From: Athripsodes cinereus
Taxonomy: Eukaryota > Arthropoda > Insecta > Trichoptera > Leptoceridae
Assembly: GCA_947579605.1 (NCBI GenBank)
Contig: OX388306.1
Span: 5,952,001-6,016,000 of the forward strand
DNA length: 64,000 bases
Direction of reading: 5' to 3'
Position 1 is the stretch's first letter, and each line of letters starts with the position of its first letter. A program made the translations under genes and the position numbers. Below the pieces are notes generated by a model. That model was given only the letters and a program-made list of their open reading frames with translations, ran no database searches and was not told the DNA's origin. This document shows positions 11,921 to 23,091 of the stretch, piece by piece.

Positions 11921-12421
11921 AAAGACCTGATTTTTTCTGGAAAATTGGTGTTAATATTTAGAAAAGCGGTGTTATTTTCAAGAAATTGGCGTTATTTTCT
12001 CTAGTAAAAAAGTGTTATTTCTAAGAAATGTATGTTTTTTTACAGAAATAAAAAGTAAGAGAAATCAACTCAAGATTTAAAATGACAAGATCTATTTGCA
12101 CTGTAAATGATAACATGCTAAAATAATTTATGTAACGAACATTCAAAATTGTTTGAAAAATTACAAGCAAATGGAACAATGACATCATTAATCCTTGATT
12201 ATTGGGTTTAATTTGAAAAAATAATTTTAAAGAATAATTCAATAGATGTAAGTAATTCAATTATTTTGTTGATAGTAAAATGACTTGTTATTTTTTGCAA
12301 AAATTTCAAGTCAAATTTCGGTGCTATTTTTCTAAAACCTGAACATTCTCTTTATTCGTGAAAAAAGTGCGAAATTCGCGAATAAAATCGGGTTTATCGC
12401 AAACGCGAAAAATTCAGGTCA
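11921..12421. mobile_element. MITE with GACCTGAxTTTTT termini
   Basis: GACCTGATTTTTTCTGG at the left and AAAAATTCAGGTC at the right are inverted. The interior has loosely repeated GGTGTTATTTTC-type words (11940-12030) and CGCGAATAAAATCGGG near the right end. No TSD or transposase was recognised. Confidence 0.45.
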
Positions 12422-12474
12422 CCATTTATTGTTTATGGTGCGGAAATGATGACTTTTGTGTTACCTTTCCCTAC

Positions 12475-12600
12475 CATCAGCCCTACTCTTGTGTTGGGAA
12501 TTAGACAAAGGCCTTTCTCTTGGACTTCCACAATTCTCTGTTGCATTAATTACGTGCAAATTGATATGCTGGCTATCATACTTGTGGAAGACGCCTTGTT
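12475..12600 (-). mobile_element. LINE 3' UTR-like fragment (AAAGGCCTTTCTC motif)
   Basis: CTACTCTTGTGTTGGGAATT, AGACAAAGGCCTTTCTCTTG and GACTTCCACAATTCTCTG resemble the AAAGGCCTC...CTTCCA sequence common at the 3' end of insect LINEs, read in reverse. No coding sequence remains. Confidence 0.45.
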
Positions 12601-12987
12601 GGCATCTATAGATGATTGTAAATAGATGTGATGAAGCTGCGTTTTTGAGTTACTTGAATAAATATTTTAAAAAATCCACAGGAATAAGGACAATATAAGT
12701 TTTCATCAACTTCTTTTGGGGCAGCATATTGCTACTGAAGAGTTTATCTATTTACTAATATTAAAATATCAAAGGTAATACCACAATTAGGTATTATTTG
12801 ACATTTAATATCTTATCTTATGCGGTCTTTTAATGCTGTTTAATGTCATCTTGTATCTTAATAATTACATCATTGTTATTTTAACTAATATGAATGAAAA
12901 TTATCATTTATTCTTGTCCAGTATGAGCAAAATAATAATTCATAATTATTCTTACAAATGTTAATAAAATGTTGAATTATAATTAGG

Positions 12988-13085
12988 TTAAAGAGACTAG
13001 CAGAAAATAGGAAGGGATGGAGAAGAAAATCCAAACTCTTTATGGATTGGATTCTAATGGATTGTAACTCACTATATAGGTATCC
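12988..13085 (+). mobile_element. LINE-C 3' terminal fragment
   Basis: It matches the last codons of LINE-C at 56405-56482: AAGAGACTAGCAGAAAATAG, then GGATGGAGAAGAAAATCCAA and the end AATGGATTGTAACTCACTAT. Only the last 30 or so codons are present, as in a severely 5'-truncated insertion. Confidence 0.75.
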
Positions 13086-13151
13086 TTTTTACATATATAT
13101 TAAGCCTAGAGTAAGCATGATTGAAATCTGCCCCATTATTATACTTATTAT

Positions 13152-13378
13152 ATATATTACGCCCGATTCTATTTCATTTTTAGTGTGCACTAACTAAAAT
13201 AGGAACGTTCCAATTTTAGTTAGTCTACATTGGTATTCTATAAACTCTAAATTTGTTCCTAATTAGAATTATATACAACTTGTATCATATAGAATACGAA
13301 TGTAAGTTAGAGTGAGTTTGATAATGAAATTTTGTAACGTTCTTATTTTAGTTTGAATCAATACAGAATAGGAGGTAT
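13152..13378. mobile_element. MITE with nested inverted repeats
   Basis: ACTAACTAAAATAGGAACGTTCC on the left pairs with the inverse of GTAACGTTCTTATTTTAGTTT on the right. Inside, ACATTGGTATTCTATA pairs with TATAGAATACGAATGT. No coding content was seen. Confidence 0.5.
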
Positions 13379-13379
13379 C

Positions 13380-14090
13380 ATGCACCTATATTTTGTAAGT
13401 AAGAACTCTAAGCCTCGTCATTGCCCTATTGTCACCAGACTACTCGTAAATGCCAGTTTTTTATGTTCTGTTTTTAAACCATGATGTCGTTTACATATTT
13501 GCGGTTTATCTTCTAATCACAGCCAATAATATTTATAAACCTCACAAGAACATATGGTTGCCACTGTGATTACATGCCGTAGATTAACTGCGGTTTTAGC
13601 TAAGGTTATTTTAAAATATAAACCTAAGCATGTGCTTTGTGTTATATTGGGATGTATTAAGTCATAATATATTTTGTCTGTATGGTTCTTATTTCTAAGG
13701 AAGATATTTCAATTATTGCAAAAATATTCTGTTTGCCATTTAATTTTAACGTTTTTTTTTGGGAACAGTATCGAAAAACTAGTTTCTATTTATTTCGACA
13801 GATTTTTAGCCATTCAGTGATACCTTATTGTGATAATTGATAAGCTTTGTTATTGTTGATAAATTTAATCACAAAAGTTAAGCAATTTTATGACAATCAG
13901 GTGTAGGGTTCTATTCAGATAATCATTATTGGACAATCGTAGAATATAAGTCATCAATGACTATTGTATTTTCATATCATAGGGAAGCCAGGTCCTTGAG
14001 TAGGGCAAGATGTATATCTATAATAATTAATAAACAATAGATTTTATTATCGACATATCAGTTTATAACAAAAAATATTTATTATTATAT
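13380..14090. other. No feature recognised
   Basis: It is AT-rich, with no element termini and no frame with recognisable domain content. Confidence 0.4.
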
Positions 14091-14092
14091 CC

Positions 14093-14290
14093 ATAATCCC
14101 CAATTACTTAATATGTTAAATCTTTGAATGAATACAATGAAATGTTTTGTTGGTATTATGGGGTTCCTCAAGGTACAATATAATCCCCAATTACTTAATA
14201 TGTTAAATCTTTGAATGAATACAATGAAATGTTTTGTTGGTATTATGGGGTTCCTCAAGGTACAATTGTTGGGCCTCTATCAGAACAGAT
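14093..14290 (+). mobile_element. LINE RT fragment in an 87-bp tandem duplication
   Basis: Two adjacent, essentially identical 87-bp units (14093-14179 and 14180-14266) each end in sequence translating WYYGVPQGT. After the second unit the frame runs on as IVGPLS, which completes the reverse transcriptase motif GVPQGSxLGPLL. The duplication is a multiple of three and is followed by only a few more RT codons. The rest of the RT is missing. Confidence 0.7.
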
Positions 14291-14574
14291 CCTATGAAGT
14301 ATAAAACGTAATATTTTTGCTATATTTCACAATATTATGTATAATTATTACGTAGATTATAAATCTAATTCATGAATTACGTATTAACATATAAATAATA
14401 ATAATATTATTGTATGTAGGTATCTATAATATTGTTATCAGACACACCTCCAAACAACAGTGGCGTGTTTATTGTTTATCTTAATAAATTAATAGACTAC
14501 GTAAAGTCGATAAAACTGCTGAACCGTAATTATCCAATTTTGCCCCGAATATTTTGTAACTATGCTCGTTCATT

Positions 14575-14760
14575 AATTCATTCATACCATCACGGCATGC
14601 CAATAAAAGTTAAGATTTTCAAAACGGGTGGTACATCTCATCGCTACATTTTAAATGTCTTAAACGCGATGTTGAACGCATTCATGTTTCATAAAGAAAA
14701 CTAACAGATAAGAAAACCTATTCTTTTCAGGGAAACTTTTCAACTTCTTCCACATTCTGT
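14575..14760 (-). repeat. SINE-1, degraded copy
   Basis: ATACCATCACGGCATGCC (inverse of the SINE-1 tail) is followed by AAAACGGGTGGTACATCTCA, TCGCTACATTTTAAATGTCT and a diverged head. The middle is deleted. Confidence 0.55.
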
Positions 14761-14761
14761 A

Positions 14762-15785
14762 TATATGACATATTAATTTCTTAATTCCCTTTCGTTCAAT
14801 CTATCAACTCACATTTCTTCGGCAACCACTTGGGCGAATGCCGCTTTGTCTCCCGCGAGACCAAAACGGTCCTTAAGTGTTTATGTATTACATTAAACGG
14901 GTTAACTCATTTCATTTGTACCTAATTTGATAAAATAGTTTCTCGCCAATTCATTTACTTGGCCTGACCCTCTCATAAACAAATATTTTTTTCTGGTCGC
15001 TTGTAATTTGTGGTTGAAATACATACATATGTTCTAAAATATCAACGCCACAGTTTAATGTCTGGGATATTGTTATCACATGTTTATTAATTTTTCTAGT
15101 AAGACTCATAAGATATAAAAAGTGGGGTATTCATTTCTTTACACAATTAAAACTTCTATATCACATTTATTTTATCAATCACCACATACTTAGGTACCTT
15201 TAATAAAATACATATCAATACATACTAATCTAGAAACTTCTGTTCCTGTGTGGTTGAATCTAGATATCTCTTCTTCAATTTGGTAAGTATCAGTGGATTC
15301 GAATATATTATACACAATAAATATTCTACACTACTCATAGTCCATTTTAAATCAAAAACAATCATTCAATATAAATATGATATTATTATCAGCTTACTCA
15401 AATGACGATGAACTATTCGACTTTGACATTATTCTTAAGAAGCAAAGACCGAGAGATTTATTCAAGTGTTTATTCCTAATTTATTCAAAGTTACGTAATC
15501 ATTTGCCTTCTGCCAAGGATTTTTAGATGTGCAATGAGAACGGTTCGATTGGTATAAAGCTGTCGGTGTTATATTCAAAGACAAGATCAAAAGGATATTA
15601 ATTCGCATTTTGTTTTTCAATGAACCATTGTATGAGGTTACATAATATAATATTATTTTGTAATTATAATTAAGGCGTCGAAATTCTTTCTTCTAAACCG
15701 CAACGACAGCTTCACCTATAGGTATTGTTATAGAATACCTAATATATCGTCTGATAGCTTAATTGGACAAAGCACACCTCACGAA
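14762..15785. other. No feature recognised
   Basis: Only short open frames occur. No shared repeats were recognised apart from the block starting at about 15790. Confidence 0.4.
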
Positions 15786-15789
15786 AAGG

Positions 15790-15910
15790 ATTGGTTGTGG
15801 TTTCAAGTACCGTCTAGGGAATTACCAAATAAAGTAACGTTGTCTATTCTAAGCCTTTTGTGATAGTTTCATGTGTTAATTTTACAAATCTAGGGGGATA
15901 TGTATTGTCT
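15790..15910 (+). repeat. Repeat shared with 18830-18900
   Basis: TACCAAATAAAGTAACGTTG, TATTCTAAGCCTTTTGTGAT and AGTTTCATGTGTTAATTTTA recur at 18835-18890 with few changes. ACCATTGTATGAGGTTACA at 15625 is also shared with 18207. These are probably pieces of one MITE family. Confidence 0.5.
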
Positions 15911-16659
15911 GATGGCGTCACAAATTAGTATGAAAAATGATTAGTGGATCAGTGCTTTATTTAAAACTTGAAGAATGCAGATTTATTATTGGCTATTTTA
16001 ATATGACTGGCTATTTATTATTTGTTGGTTATTTACATACTATTCTAAAATTAAAAATAAGCTACATGGCATAGGTATACCTACCATATAAATTATTCCT
16101 GGGACAGGGAAAAGGGATAAAATATCCAATCCATTGTAAGAACCTACACACGTTTAGCTGAAATCGTTTCTCAGACGAACGGTAAAAATTATATTAATGC
16201 GATCTGTTATATTGCTTACGATCTTGTCAGCACTCTAGTTCAGCATGATTTTGTGAAATAATTAATTATTATTAATAATTAAAGCGATTACTGATTAGTA
16301 TTTATCGTTTGTAATGCTGTGTTATAATAATTCTATATTACAATAATAGTAATTATACAGCAAGACGTGGCGCTGTAAAAGTTATCAAGATTCTAGACAT
16401 AATAATAACAATATTCTTTTGACGTGTTTTTATGCATTATGAAGAAATGTACAATAGTAAATAATTATTATGAATAGAGATTTTCATTTGTATATTATTT
16501 TTAATTTATTATTTACTTGGATTGTCAGAAAATAACTTTAATAATTATTGGCAGTGATTTGGATAGCAAGTAAAAATTTAGATAATGATTTGAAAGATCT
16601 TCCAGTCCTTATAAGCTCTTTAAAATTTATACCCAGAAGACACACTGTAGGTATGTAAC

Positions 16660-16790
16660 ATACAACTATATAGTTCGTCTTCTCTGTGCCACAAAAACGA
16701 CAATAATGGTTGGTGGAACTTATTGTTGAATTGAATATGTTAAATGTTTCAAAGAAAACTTCAAAACAGAAATGTTTTTTTGTATATTTT
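16660..16790 (-). repeat. SINE-1, decayed copy
   Basis: The inverse order of the SINE-1 body is recognisable: CGTCTTCTCTGTGCCA, a GGTTGGTGGAACTTATTG block, TTGAATTGAATATGTTAAATG. Head and tail are not recognisable. Confidence 0.45.
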
Positions 16791-16799
16791 TAACAATAT

Positions 16800-18190
16800 G
16801 TTAAAATCATTTTTTGCTTGTTCGCAGTTTCATTAAAGGTATTTTTATATTTTTAGCCTCTCTGTCTTGTCACAAAATCTCCCAAAAATAGACTAGCCAT
16901 TGGAGCAAATGCATTTTGTATTACTTCTACGTGTAGGTACATCTTTAGACCTTCAAGATTTCTATCGGAGGCAAAGGTTGAATACAAGCTTCTCGATCCA
17001 AAGCGATTCTTCGTCGATTGATTAACTTACTTCTACTACAGGTACTCCTAATTATCTGACTAGATTGCTGATTATTCGCCTTAGATCAAATTACAAGTTG
17101 ATTCTTGAATAAAATTAATATCTTTTATTTCCATAGTTCTTCTGTCAACAGTAACGGTGTTAATACATATAAAATAATAATATCTATTGCAAACGGAGAA
17201 TGTATAATGTACTGTCTCATTATTCCTTATTATAATGTTATTACAACTCACTTCATAATAACTAATAACATAACACTTTCATGCCATCAAATTACATCAG
17301 AAAATATTTATGTCTGTAATCAGACAAATCAAGCAAACGATAATCATACAACTTGTTACGACGGCGCTGATTGGTAGGTTATACATACACTACTGGCTGT
17401 CTGCAGTAGTTGCCAACTGCTTCGTTCTTTTTATATATAGAAATCTTTCGACGTTCTCCGCGACGTTAGCGTATCAAAAGTTGATGAACTCTTTTGTTTA
17501 TTATTTGGTTCATTCTGGTTTGCTGGTGATTTGCTTAGGGTTTTATTTTGCATTCTTTAGGTGACTTTTACTTTCTTCTAAATTTAAAAATGTCAATACA
17601 GTTTAATAAGTAGTCAAATTGTGGTACAATAATTCAGTATTCAATAAGAATTGATTTGAATTAGCATATGAAATTTCACGATTACAATGGGTAAAACCAG
17701 CAGATAAAGACTATGTACCAGTATTCTTGAGGTAATGTTGGCAAGATAAGGATTAGCACAGAATCTTGCCATATTTTTATATCATGACTAATAACACAAT
17801 AAAAAAGAAAACAAGTAAAAAACTAATTATCACCAATTTAATTTCAGATTTATTTAATATTTTGTTTTTCCTCCATTTGCTCCCATATATCTATCACAAT
17901 TGCCAGCCAGAAAGCTGTCAATTGTTTTCCTGCAAAACAAAATTTTAGTAAACAGTTAGTCATGTTTTTGAAATAAGTAAAAAAAAACTGTTATTGTTTT
18001 TATTGTAAAATTTAGACGTCATGTTTTGAATTAAGAACGCAATTGAAATGTTTAAAATATTTTGATTATCTATCTAGTGGTCAATATTTGAGTTTATTTG
18101 TAAATATCTTAGTAAAAATGGTTATTGTTTATCCGCTGTGGCGCTGTATACATAATTCCCTTTTTTTCTAATATAATAATAAATGTAAAT
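16800..18190. other. No feature recognised
   Basis: Frames of 60-90 codons here have no domain-like content. No element termini were seen. Confidence 0.4.
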
Positions 18191-18192
18191 CG

Positions 18193-18931
18193 ATGTTATT
18201 TTTACAATTAACCATTGTATGAGGTTAAATGTAAAAAAACATTATACCTACCTACATAAAACACTGCGTATTGGAAGGCGAGTCTGGACATATCTGGATA
18301 TATACCCACTTGTACCTATGCATGAACTCATTATTTTAATCTTACAAAAAGTAATAAGAGTATAATATTATGTTATGTAATTTGTATTGAGCATTATGCT
18401 GTACTATTAATAAGAAGCAATGACTGTTTATTGTATCAATAAATAAATAAATAAATATTACTGTATACGGCGTCCTTGGGATGGCCACTACTACTACTAC
18501 TATACCATCACGGCATATCCCACAAGTGGGGTAGCCAGCAGATCAGCTGTATGTAAGAAACATACAAACTGTCCTCTTCGTGCCAGTATAAAATCAAGAC
18601 ATTCAGGATGGGTGGCAAACCTCAACGCTGAATTTAAGATGTAAAATGTCTTATTTTTTTCGAACACCTGCCTTTTACAGGACACTCGAAAACTTACGCA
18701 GAAGAGTGGGAGACCAATTCTTTACCGGGTGCTCCACGGGATGGGATGGCCACGAATCATTAAAATGTATCATATAAAAAATTCACATAATTATAATTAT
18801 TTTCAATTCCCATTATTATTGGGCACTACCAAATGAGGTGACGTTTTGTATTCTAAGCCTTATATGATAGTTTCATGTGTTAAATTTACATATATGATCT
18901 CATACAATGGTTAATTGTAAAAATAACATCG
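18193..18931. mobile_element. Inverted-repeat element containing a SINE-1 insertion
   Basis: CGATGTTATTTTTACAATTA plus ACCATTGTATGAG at 18193-18225 is mirrored almost exactly at 18898-18931. Between the arms lies SINE-1 (18487-18745). The arms are probably termini of a MITE that later received the SINE. No TSD was established. Confidence 0.5.
18487..18745 (-). repeat. SINE-1, full-length copy
   Basis: It is nearly identical to 10015-10300 along its whole length, from the inverse tail CTACTACTACTACTATACC through the body to CCGGGTGCTCCACGGGATG. The close match suggests both inserted recently relative to the decayed copies. Confidence 0.85.
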
Positions 18932-18959
18932 GTTCATATATTATTATTTTTATTTTTTT

Positions 18960-19127
18960 CAAAGATACCTATATCTGGGTTTTGTTATAAACCCAAATAC
19001 AACCTTATACACCTTTCACAGTAAGCTAAAAGCTTGTGTCGTGAAAGGGGAATTTGCCGGCACCTGGGATCGAACCCCGGACCCCTTGTTCACAAGGCCG
19101 AGACTCTACCTCCAGGCTACCGTCGAA
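18960..19127 (-). repeat. SINE-2, tRNA-derived, full-length
   Basis: Minus strand: GTAGCCTGGAGGTAGAGTC (box A type), GGTTCGATCCC (box B), then TGCCGGCAAATTCCCC, TTTCACGACACAAGCTTTTA and an AT-rich 3' part ending AGATATAGGTATC. The box spacing fits RNA polymerase III promoters of tRNA-derived SINEs. It closely matches 31312-31485. Confidence 0.8.
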
Positions 19128-19129
19128 CT

Positions 19130-20660
19130 TTTTACCTACATATATATAAAAAAAAAATAACGGGAAAACCAAAGTTATCTCTGAAAACTTGTACACATTG
19201 AATGCGTTTCTGAATAAAAAAAAAAACTAAAAAATGATGGATTTTATTTACTAGCAAAGGTATTGCAGAAGGTGTTTAAAAAAATGTGTCATTTTTCTTT
19301 CAACAAACTTGGGATTCTTAGAGCGTAAAGCAACTTAGCGTGGGAGAATAGGTTTAAAAATTTGCAAAAAAAATGCCGTTGACATCTTTAATTCGTAGAA
19401 GGGGCTGTCACCTATCCAGATTATTTTATAAATTACAATACATAGAGGACAACTAGTATAATCATTATTTCCATTTGTGGATGATGTCGCGGATAGTATG
19501 AAAGGAAGTGTGCTTAATCTATTTAAAATCGTCTTCTATTAATGGCGCTCTATTAGTTTAAAATCTAGTTTGCGCTATCGTTAATGCATTATTAGTTGAA
19601 TTTGGTACACATTGTTTTTATTGTCTGCATACGCAGTCTATGATTGTTGTACTTGTGCCAATTTTTATACAGTTCCTTGAACGATATATTATATGAGAGC
19701 CAGTAGCGGGATTTCCATACATGCCGAAAAGTCGGGTTTAACCAAAAGTTTTCCAGCTTAGAAATAAAAAAAATAAATGGTAAAATTACGTGCAGTTACC
19801 AATCTGATCATTTTTAATTTTGCTCACAATCGCTCATCGTGTTTGAATTTGACGTGATATTGTCTTCATCGTCATTGTTATTCGGTTACGTCCTCCGAAT
19901 CGGCAAACAATCCTATATACCTACACTTAAGCTTTTCAAAATCATTTGTTTCACAACACTCGTTTTATTAAACGAGGCCTATTTTTTTGTCTCACTCGTC
20001 GCTTTTAACGTACAATATTCGACAGCGCTTTCTCGGTTTTGACATTTATTAGCTATTCATGATTTAAGTAGGTATGTGGGTAGTACAAGGCAGTACGTAA
20101 AAAATAATAAAGCCATAATAAGCTGGGCTTATAATTATTAATGGTCATAGTGTGATGTATGCGCTGTTCGCTCTCGTTCAAACACTAAAGTTAGGTAAAC
20201 GTTGAGCGTTGTCAGTTCCCTGGGATAGCTGACCGTTACATGGCAATAAGGAGTTAAATTTTGTACGTATTATTTTTTTATATATCTGAAAAGTTTAAAT
20301 GGAAACATTGACTTCATATTTTACGTATACCTACCTAATATTTATTCAATATTTTTTTTTGATATCTATTAAATATTGATGATGGGTCTACTCAGTATGA
20401 TAACCTTAAATACGCCACTGATAAAAATATGACATATTCAGAATTACGATTATTCAATATATAATTAATGTCTTGATCGATAACAATTATCAACCACATG
20501 CTATAATGATTTAATTAAAACATTTCGTACACAATTGTTTGTTAAACAAACATGACCTATTTTAATTTTTGTTTGCAGTGAAAAAAATTTAATAAACTAA
20601 ATAATTACGGCGAATTTTTGTCTATCTATGCGATTACAGCGGTTAACTGCGTGTAATTAA
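19130..20660. other. No feature recognised
   Basis: No element termini, shared repeat or frame with domain content was recognised. Confidence 0.4.
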
Positions 20661-20669
20661 TATACAGTT

Positions 20670-20905
20670 CGTCCTCACAACGGGTGGCATATCTCACAGA
20701 ATTTTTTTGTCATAGTTTTAAACTTCTTCAATTGGCCTATCTTTATTGTTTCTTACTTACTTCCGATGGCCGAACAGCCCTTGTAGGGCCTTTGCCTCTA
20801 AAACAATAGATCTCCAAGCCTTTCTATCTTAAGCAATGGATTGCCAGTCGTCTTTAGCATTTAGCTCCTCTAGACCTTGGTTGATATGTTATCTAATAAT
20901 CTTTG
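20670..20905 (-). mobile_element. SINE-1 scrap and a LINE 3'-end-like fragment
   Basis: CAGTTCGTCCTCACAACGGG followed by TGGCATATCTCACAG resembles inverted SINE-1. From 20748, CTTACTTACTTCCGATGGCC, GAACAGCCCTTGTAGGGCC and GATTGCCAGTCGTC resemble the inverse of a LINE 3' coding end common in insects (GGCC...CAGCC...GCCAGTCGTC). Both are decayed. Confidence 0.4.
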
Positions 20906-21384
20906 TCTTTGTCTTTTTTGCCTCCAACTTTATTGTACCTACTTTCATTAATAGTAACTATGTATTTTTCTTTGTATATTTCGAGATTATGCATAGACAG
21001 TAACTTCTGACCCTTTATATTTATACCATTAAATTGCTAACCTATTTCGTACGATTTACGATTTTACAGACCGCAAATAATCAATTAATCCATTTAATCT
21101 ATTTTTATTGTGAGCTCAGATTAGTGTGATGTAGGTTTTATTAAATTTTTAATTTAGTCAATCGTGTTAATCAGTTGGAATTCCCAACCATCAGATGCGG
21201 TATTATTTGTCTTCTCTCAACCCGTTACTTTTTGTATCTCTTTAAAAACTAGGAAGCAATTTGTTCGCACATCTGAAAATAATATTTAAAATGGAGATCA
21301 ACTTTTGGAATCGATAAACAACCTAGTGAAGCGATTTTTTCAATCATACCTATTTTGTGTCGATCATTAGTTGATCGCTTGCAA

Positions 21385-21532
21385 TCTTCAATCATTCGGT
21401 GACAATTCAGAACATTCTCTAAAGAAATATTCGAATGAATGCTTTCGTAACCCGTATAAGGACGGGAAACGAAGGCATTCATTCGAATATTTCTTCGGAG
21501 AATGCTCCGAATCGTCACCGAATGATTGAAGA
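21385..21532. repeat. 148-bp hairpin element
   Basis: TCTTCAATCATTCGGTGAC opens the element, and GTCACCGAATGATTGAAGA closes it. The arms continue through GAAATATTCGAATGAATGC to a loop around 21455, so about 60 bases can pair on each side with a few mismatches. It could be a foldback MITE. A small-RNA precursor is possible but unsupported. Confidence 0.65.
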
Positions 21533-21844
21533 GTGATGATTGGTTGACGTTCGCATCCTACTATCTGGACGTACCCAATAAGACAGTAGTTTCTTGTAAG
21601 TTTGATAATTTTAAAGTCCATGATTATAATTGTACGTCAATTTTTGATAACAACAATCTGATGTAAACAAAACATTATTGTACAACACTGACCACGTGTG
21701 TATGATAAGCCTGTTTTTTATTACGAAAATATTATGAATATTAATGTGTAATAAATAATAAACATTACACAATCGTCATTTGTTTATCATAAAGTGTGTG
21801 AAAATGATAATAACACTTGTACGTCATGTTTTCAGACGAATATT

Positions 21845-21980
21845 TCAATTAGATATCAACGAATATTAGACAACTATTCGGTATTCTGTCTATTCGGCAA
21901 CATTTTAATTATTCGGCCGAATACAGAATATTTAGTCTATTATTTGGTGTTCTGCCGAATAGTTTAAATGTAAAACTGGG
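21845..21980. repeat. ATTCGG-rich remnant
   Basis: Repeated ATTCGG/CCGAAT words, including ATTATTCGGCCGAATAC, form several overlapping inverted repeats. They resemble interiors of hAT-type MITEs (compare 53666-54143), but termini were not found. Confidence 0.4.
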
Positions 21981-22067
21981 AAGAACTAATAGCTTGTAGA
22001 TTGTTGCTATTTCATTGTCAGCTGCAGATGCATAATTTTATTAATCTTTAAATATCTATATCAAACA

Positions 22068-22156
22068 TTGTATTAGGTTTACTGGAAGACATTGCCTCAA
22101 GGCAATATGTAAGCCTTTTGTACAAACTTATTTAGACAATAAAGCGTTTATTATTG
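22068..22156 (+). mobile_element. LINE 3' tail, short copy
   Basis: TTTACTGGAAGACATTGCC, TCAAGGCAATATGTAAGCC and ACAATAAAGCGTTTATTATT have the same layout as the 8874-9002 tail, shorter and diverged. It lies about 140 bp upstream of the first coding exon. Confidence 0.5.
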
Positions 22157-22298
22157 TTATTTTTAGGATAATTTAGGAACATATTATTTATGAATTCTCA
22201 ATTTATTTTAAACAAAATCTAGCTAGGAATTCGATATAATTATTTATTTGACTTTTGAACACGTTATATTAAGAATATTTTGTTCTTGTTTGTTTCAG

Positions 22299-22377
22299 TG
22301 AATCTTAAAATTCACCGTGGTTTTAGTACCTGATAGCATGGCTACTACTGAAAAAGCATTTCCAGCACAAAATACAG
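22299..22377 (+). CDS. SLC17-type transporter, first coding exon (coding part 22338-22377)
   Basis: This internal exon starts the reading frame of a putative SLC17 anion/phosphate cotransporter. A pyrimidine-rich tract ending TTTGTTTCAG gives a 3' splice site at 22297-22298, so the exon begins at 22299 and an upstream 5'UTR exon is implied. A TGA at the very first exon codon is in frame with the ATG at 22338, which fixes the start. The context AGCATGG (A at -3, G at +4) is favourable. It encodes 13 residues, MATTEKAFPAQNT, plus the first base of a Gly codon, and ends at a consensus donor, CAG followed by GTAAGT. The short polar N-terminus fits the cytoplasmic tail that precedes TM1 in SLC17 proteins. 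Joining to 62005-62162 is in phase (phase 1). The splice sites and frame are seen; the link between the two exons is inferred and untested by transcript data. Confidence 0.72.
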
Positions 22378-22619
22378 GTAAGTTTTTCATTATATTTACA
22401 AAATATCCTTACGGTGTCCATAGATCAAGATATTTAAAGTTGCTGACAATATCTAAATGCATAGTAAGACCATCGTTTTTAAGAAGAAAAAAATTAATTA
22501 AGTGTCATTTAGACTTATTACTTTTAGTGATCATCCAGGTTGAATCATCGAAAGTGAAAAGTGTGGACGGAAACTTCATCCACTGTGGGCACTCGGGATG
22601 ACGGGTAACAAAACATGTT

Positions 22620-22680
22620 TAGTCAATTCACACAGACCGAGCTAGTCCCAAGCTAAGATATGAATCTTGTATTATGGGTA
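22620..22680 (-). repeat. SINE-3-type 3' tail
   Basis: The inverse reads TCTTAGCTTGGGACTAGCTC followed by GGTCTGTGTGAATTGAC, the same 3' block as at about 31050-31090 and 50810-50860. Confidence 0.5.
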
Positions 22681-22974
22681 TTGAATAAAAATAAACTGTT
22701 TATATTGTATACTTACATAAAAATAACTCCTATTGGTTGGTTAAATTATAAACTTATAAAGGATGTTAAAAGACACCTAAAGGGATAAAGCGGGATTCTT
22801 TCCTCATGTACAAAATGGTGAGTGTTTTGAAAGAAACAATTTTCTACGGTTACCTATAGAATATTTATTAATTACGAATCCAGCGACATATATACTTAAC
22901 TCAATTTTCGTAAAAATGCGCTATAGCGGATTTTGAAACTTGATGACACACACAACTCATGCTCATGGAATTAT

Positions 22975-23090
22975 TATTTTATTTATTTATTTATTCATTC
23001 TTTACTGTACATTGATTACAAACAATTACATAAAAGGTATACATTCAGATTAGGTACAATCAATATACAGAGGGCGAGTTTATCGTATTA
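22975..23090 (-). mobile_element. LINE 3' tail (inverted copy)
   Basis: ATTTATTTATTTATTCATTC, TTTACTGTACATTGATTAC and CAGAGGGCGAGTTTATCG are the inverse of the GCGATAAACTCGCCCTCTG...AATAAATAAAT tail. It is nearly the same as 43675-43820. Confidence 0.65.
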
Positions 23091-23091
23091 C

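Noticed and set aside
9649..18685. Frames of 60-73 codons containing CKRQVFEKNKT and HPECLDFILARRG at several loci
   Set aside because: They are chance open frames through SINE-1 copies. They recur only because the SINE does.
19839..20042. Hydrophobic 67-codon frame, considered as a membrane protein exon
   Set aside because: It has no convincing splice sites at both ends, no homology recognised, and a composition typical of AT-rich noise.
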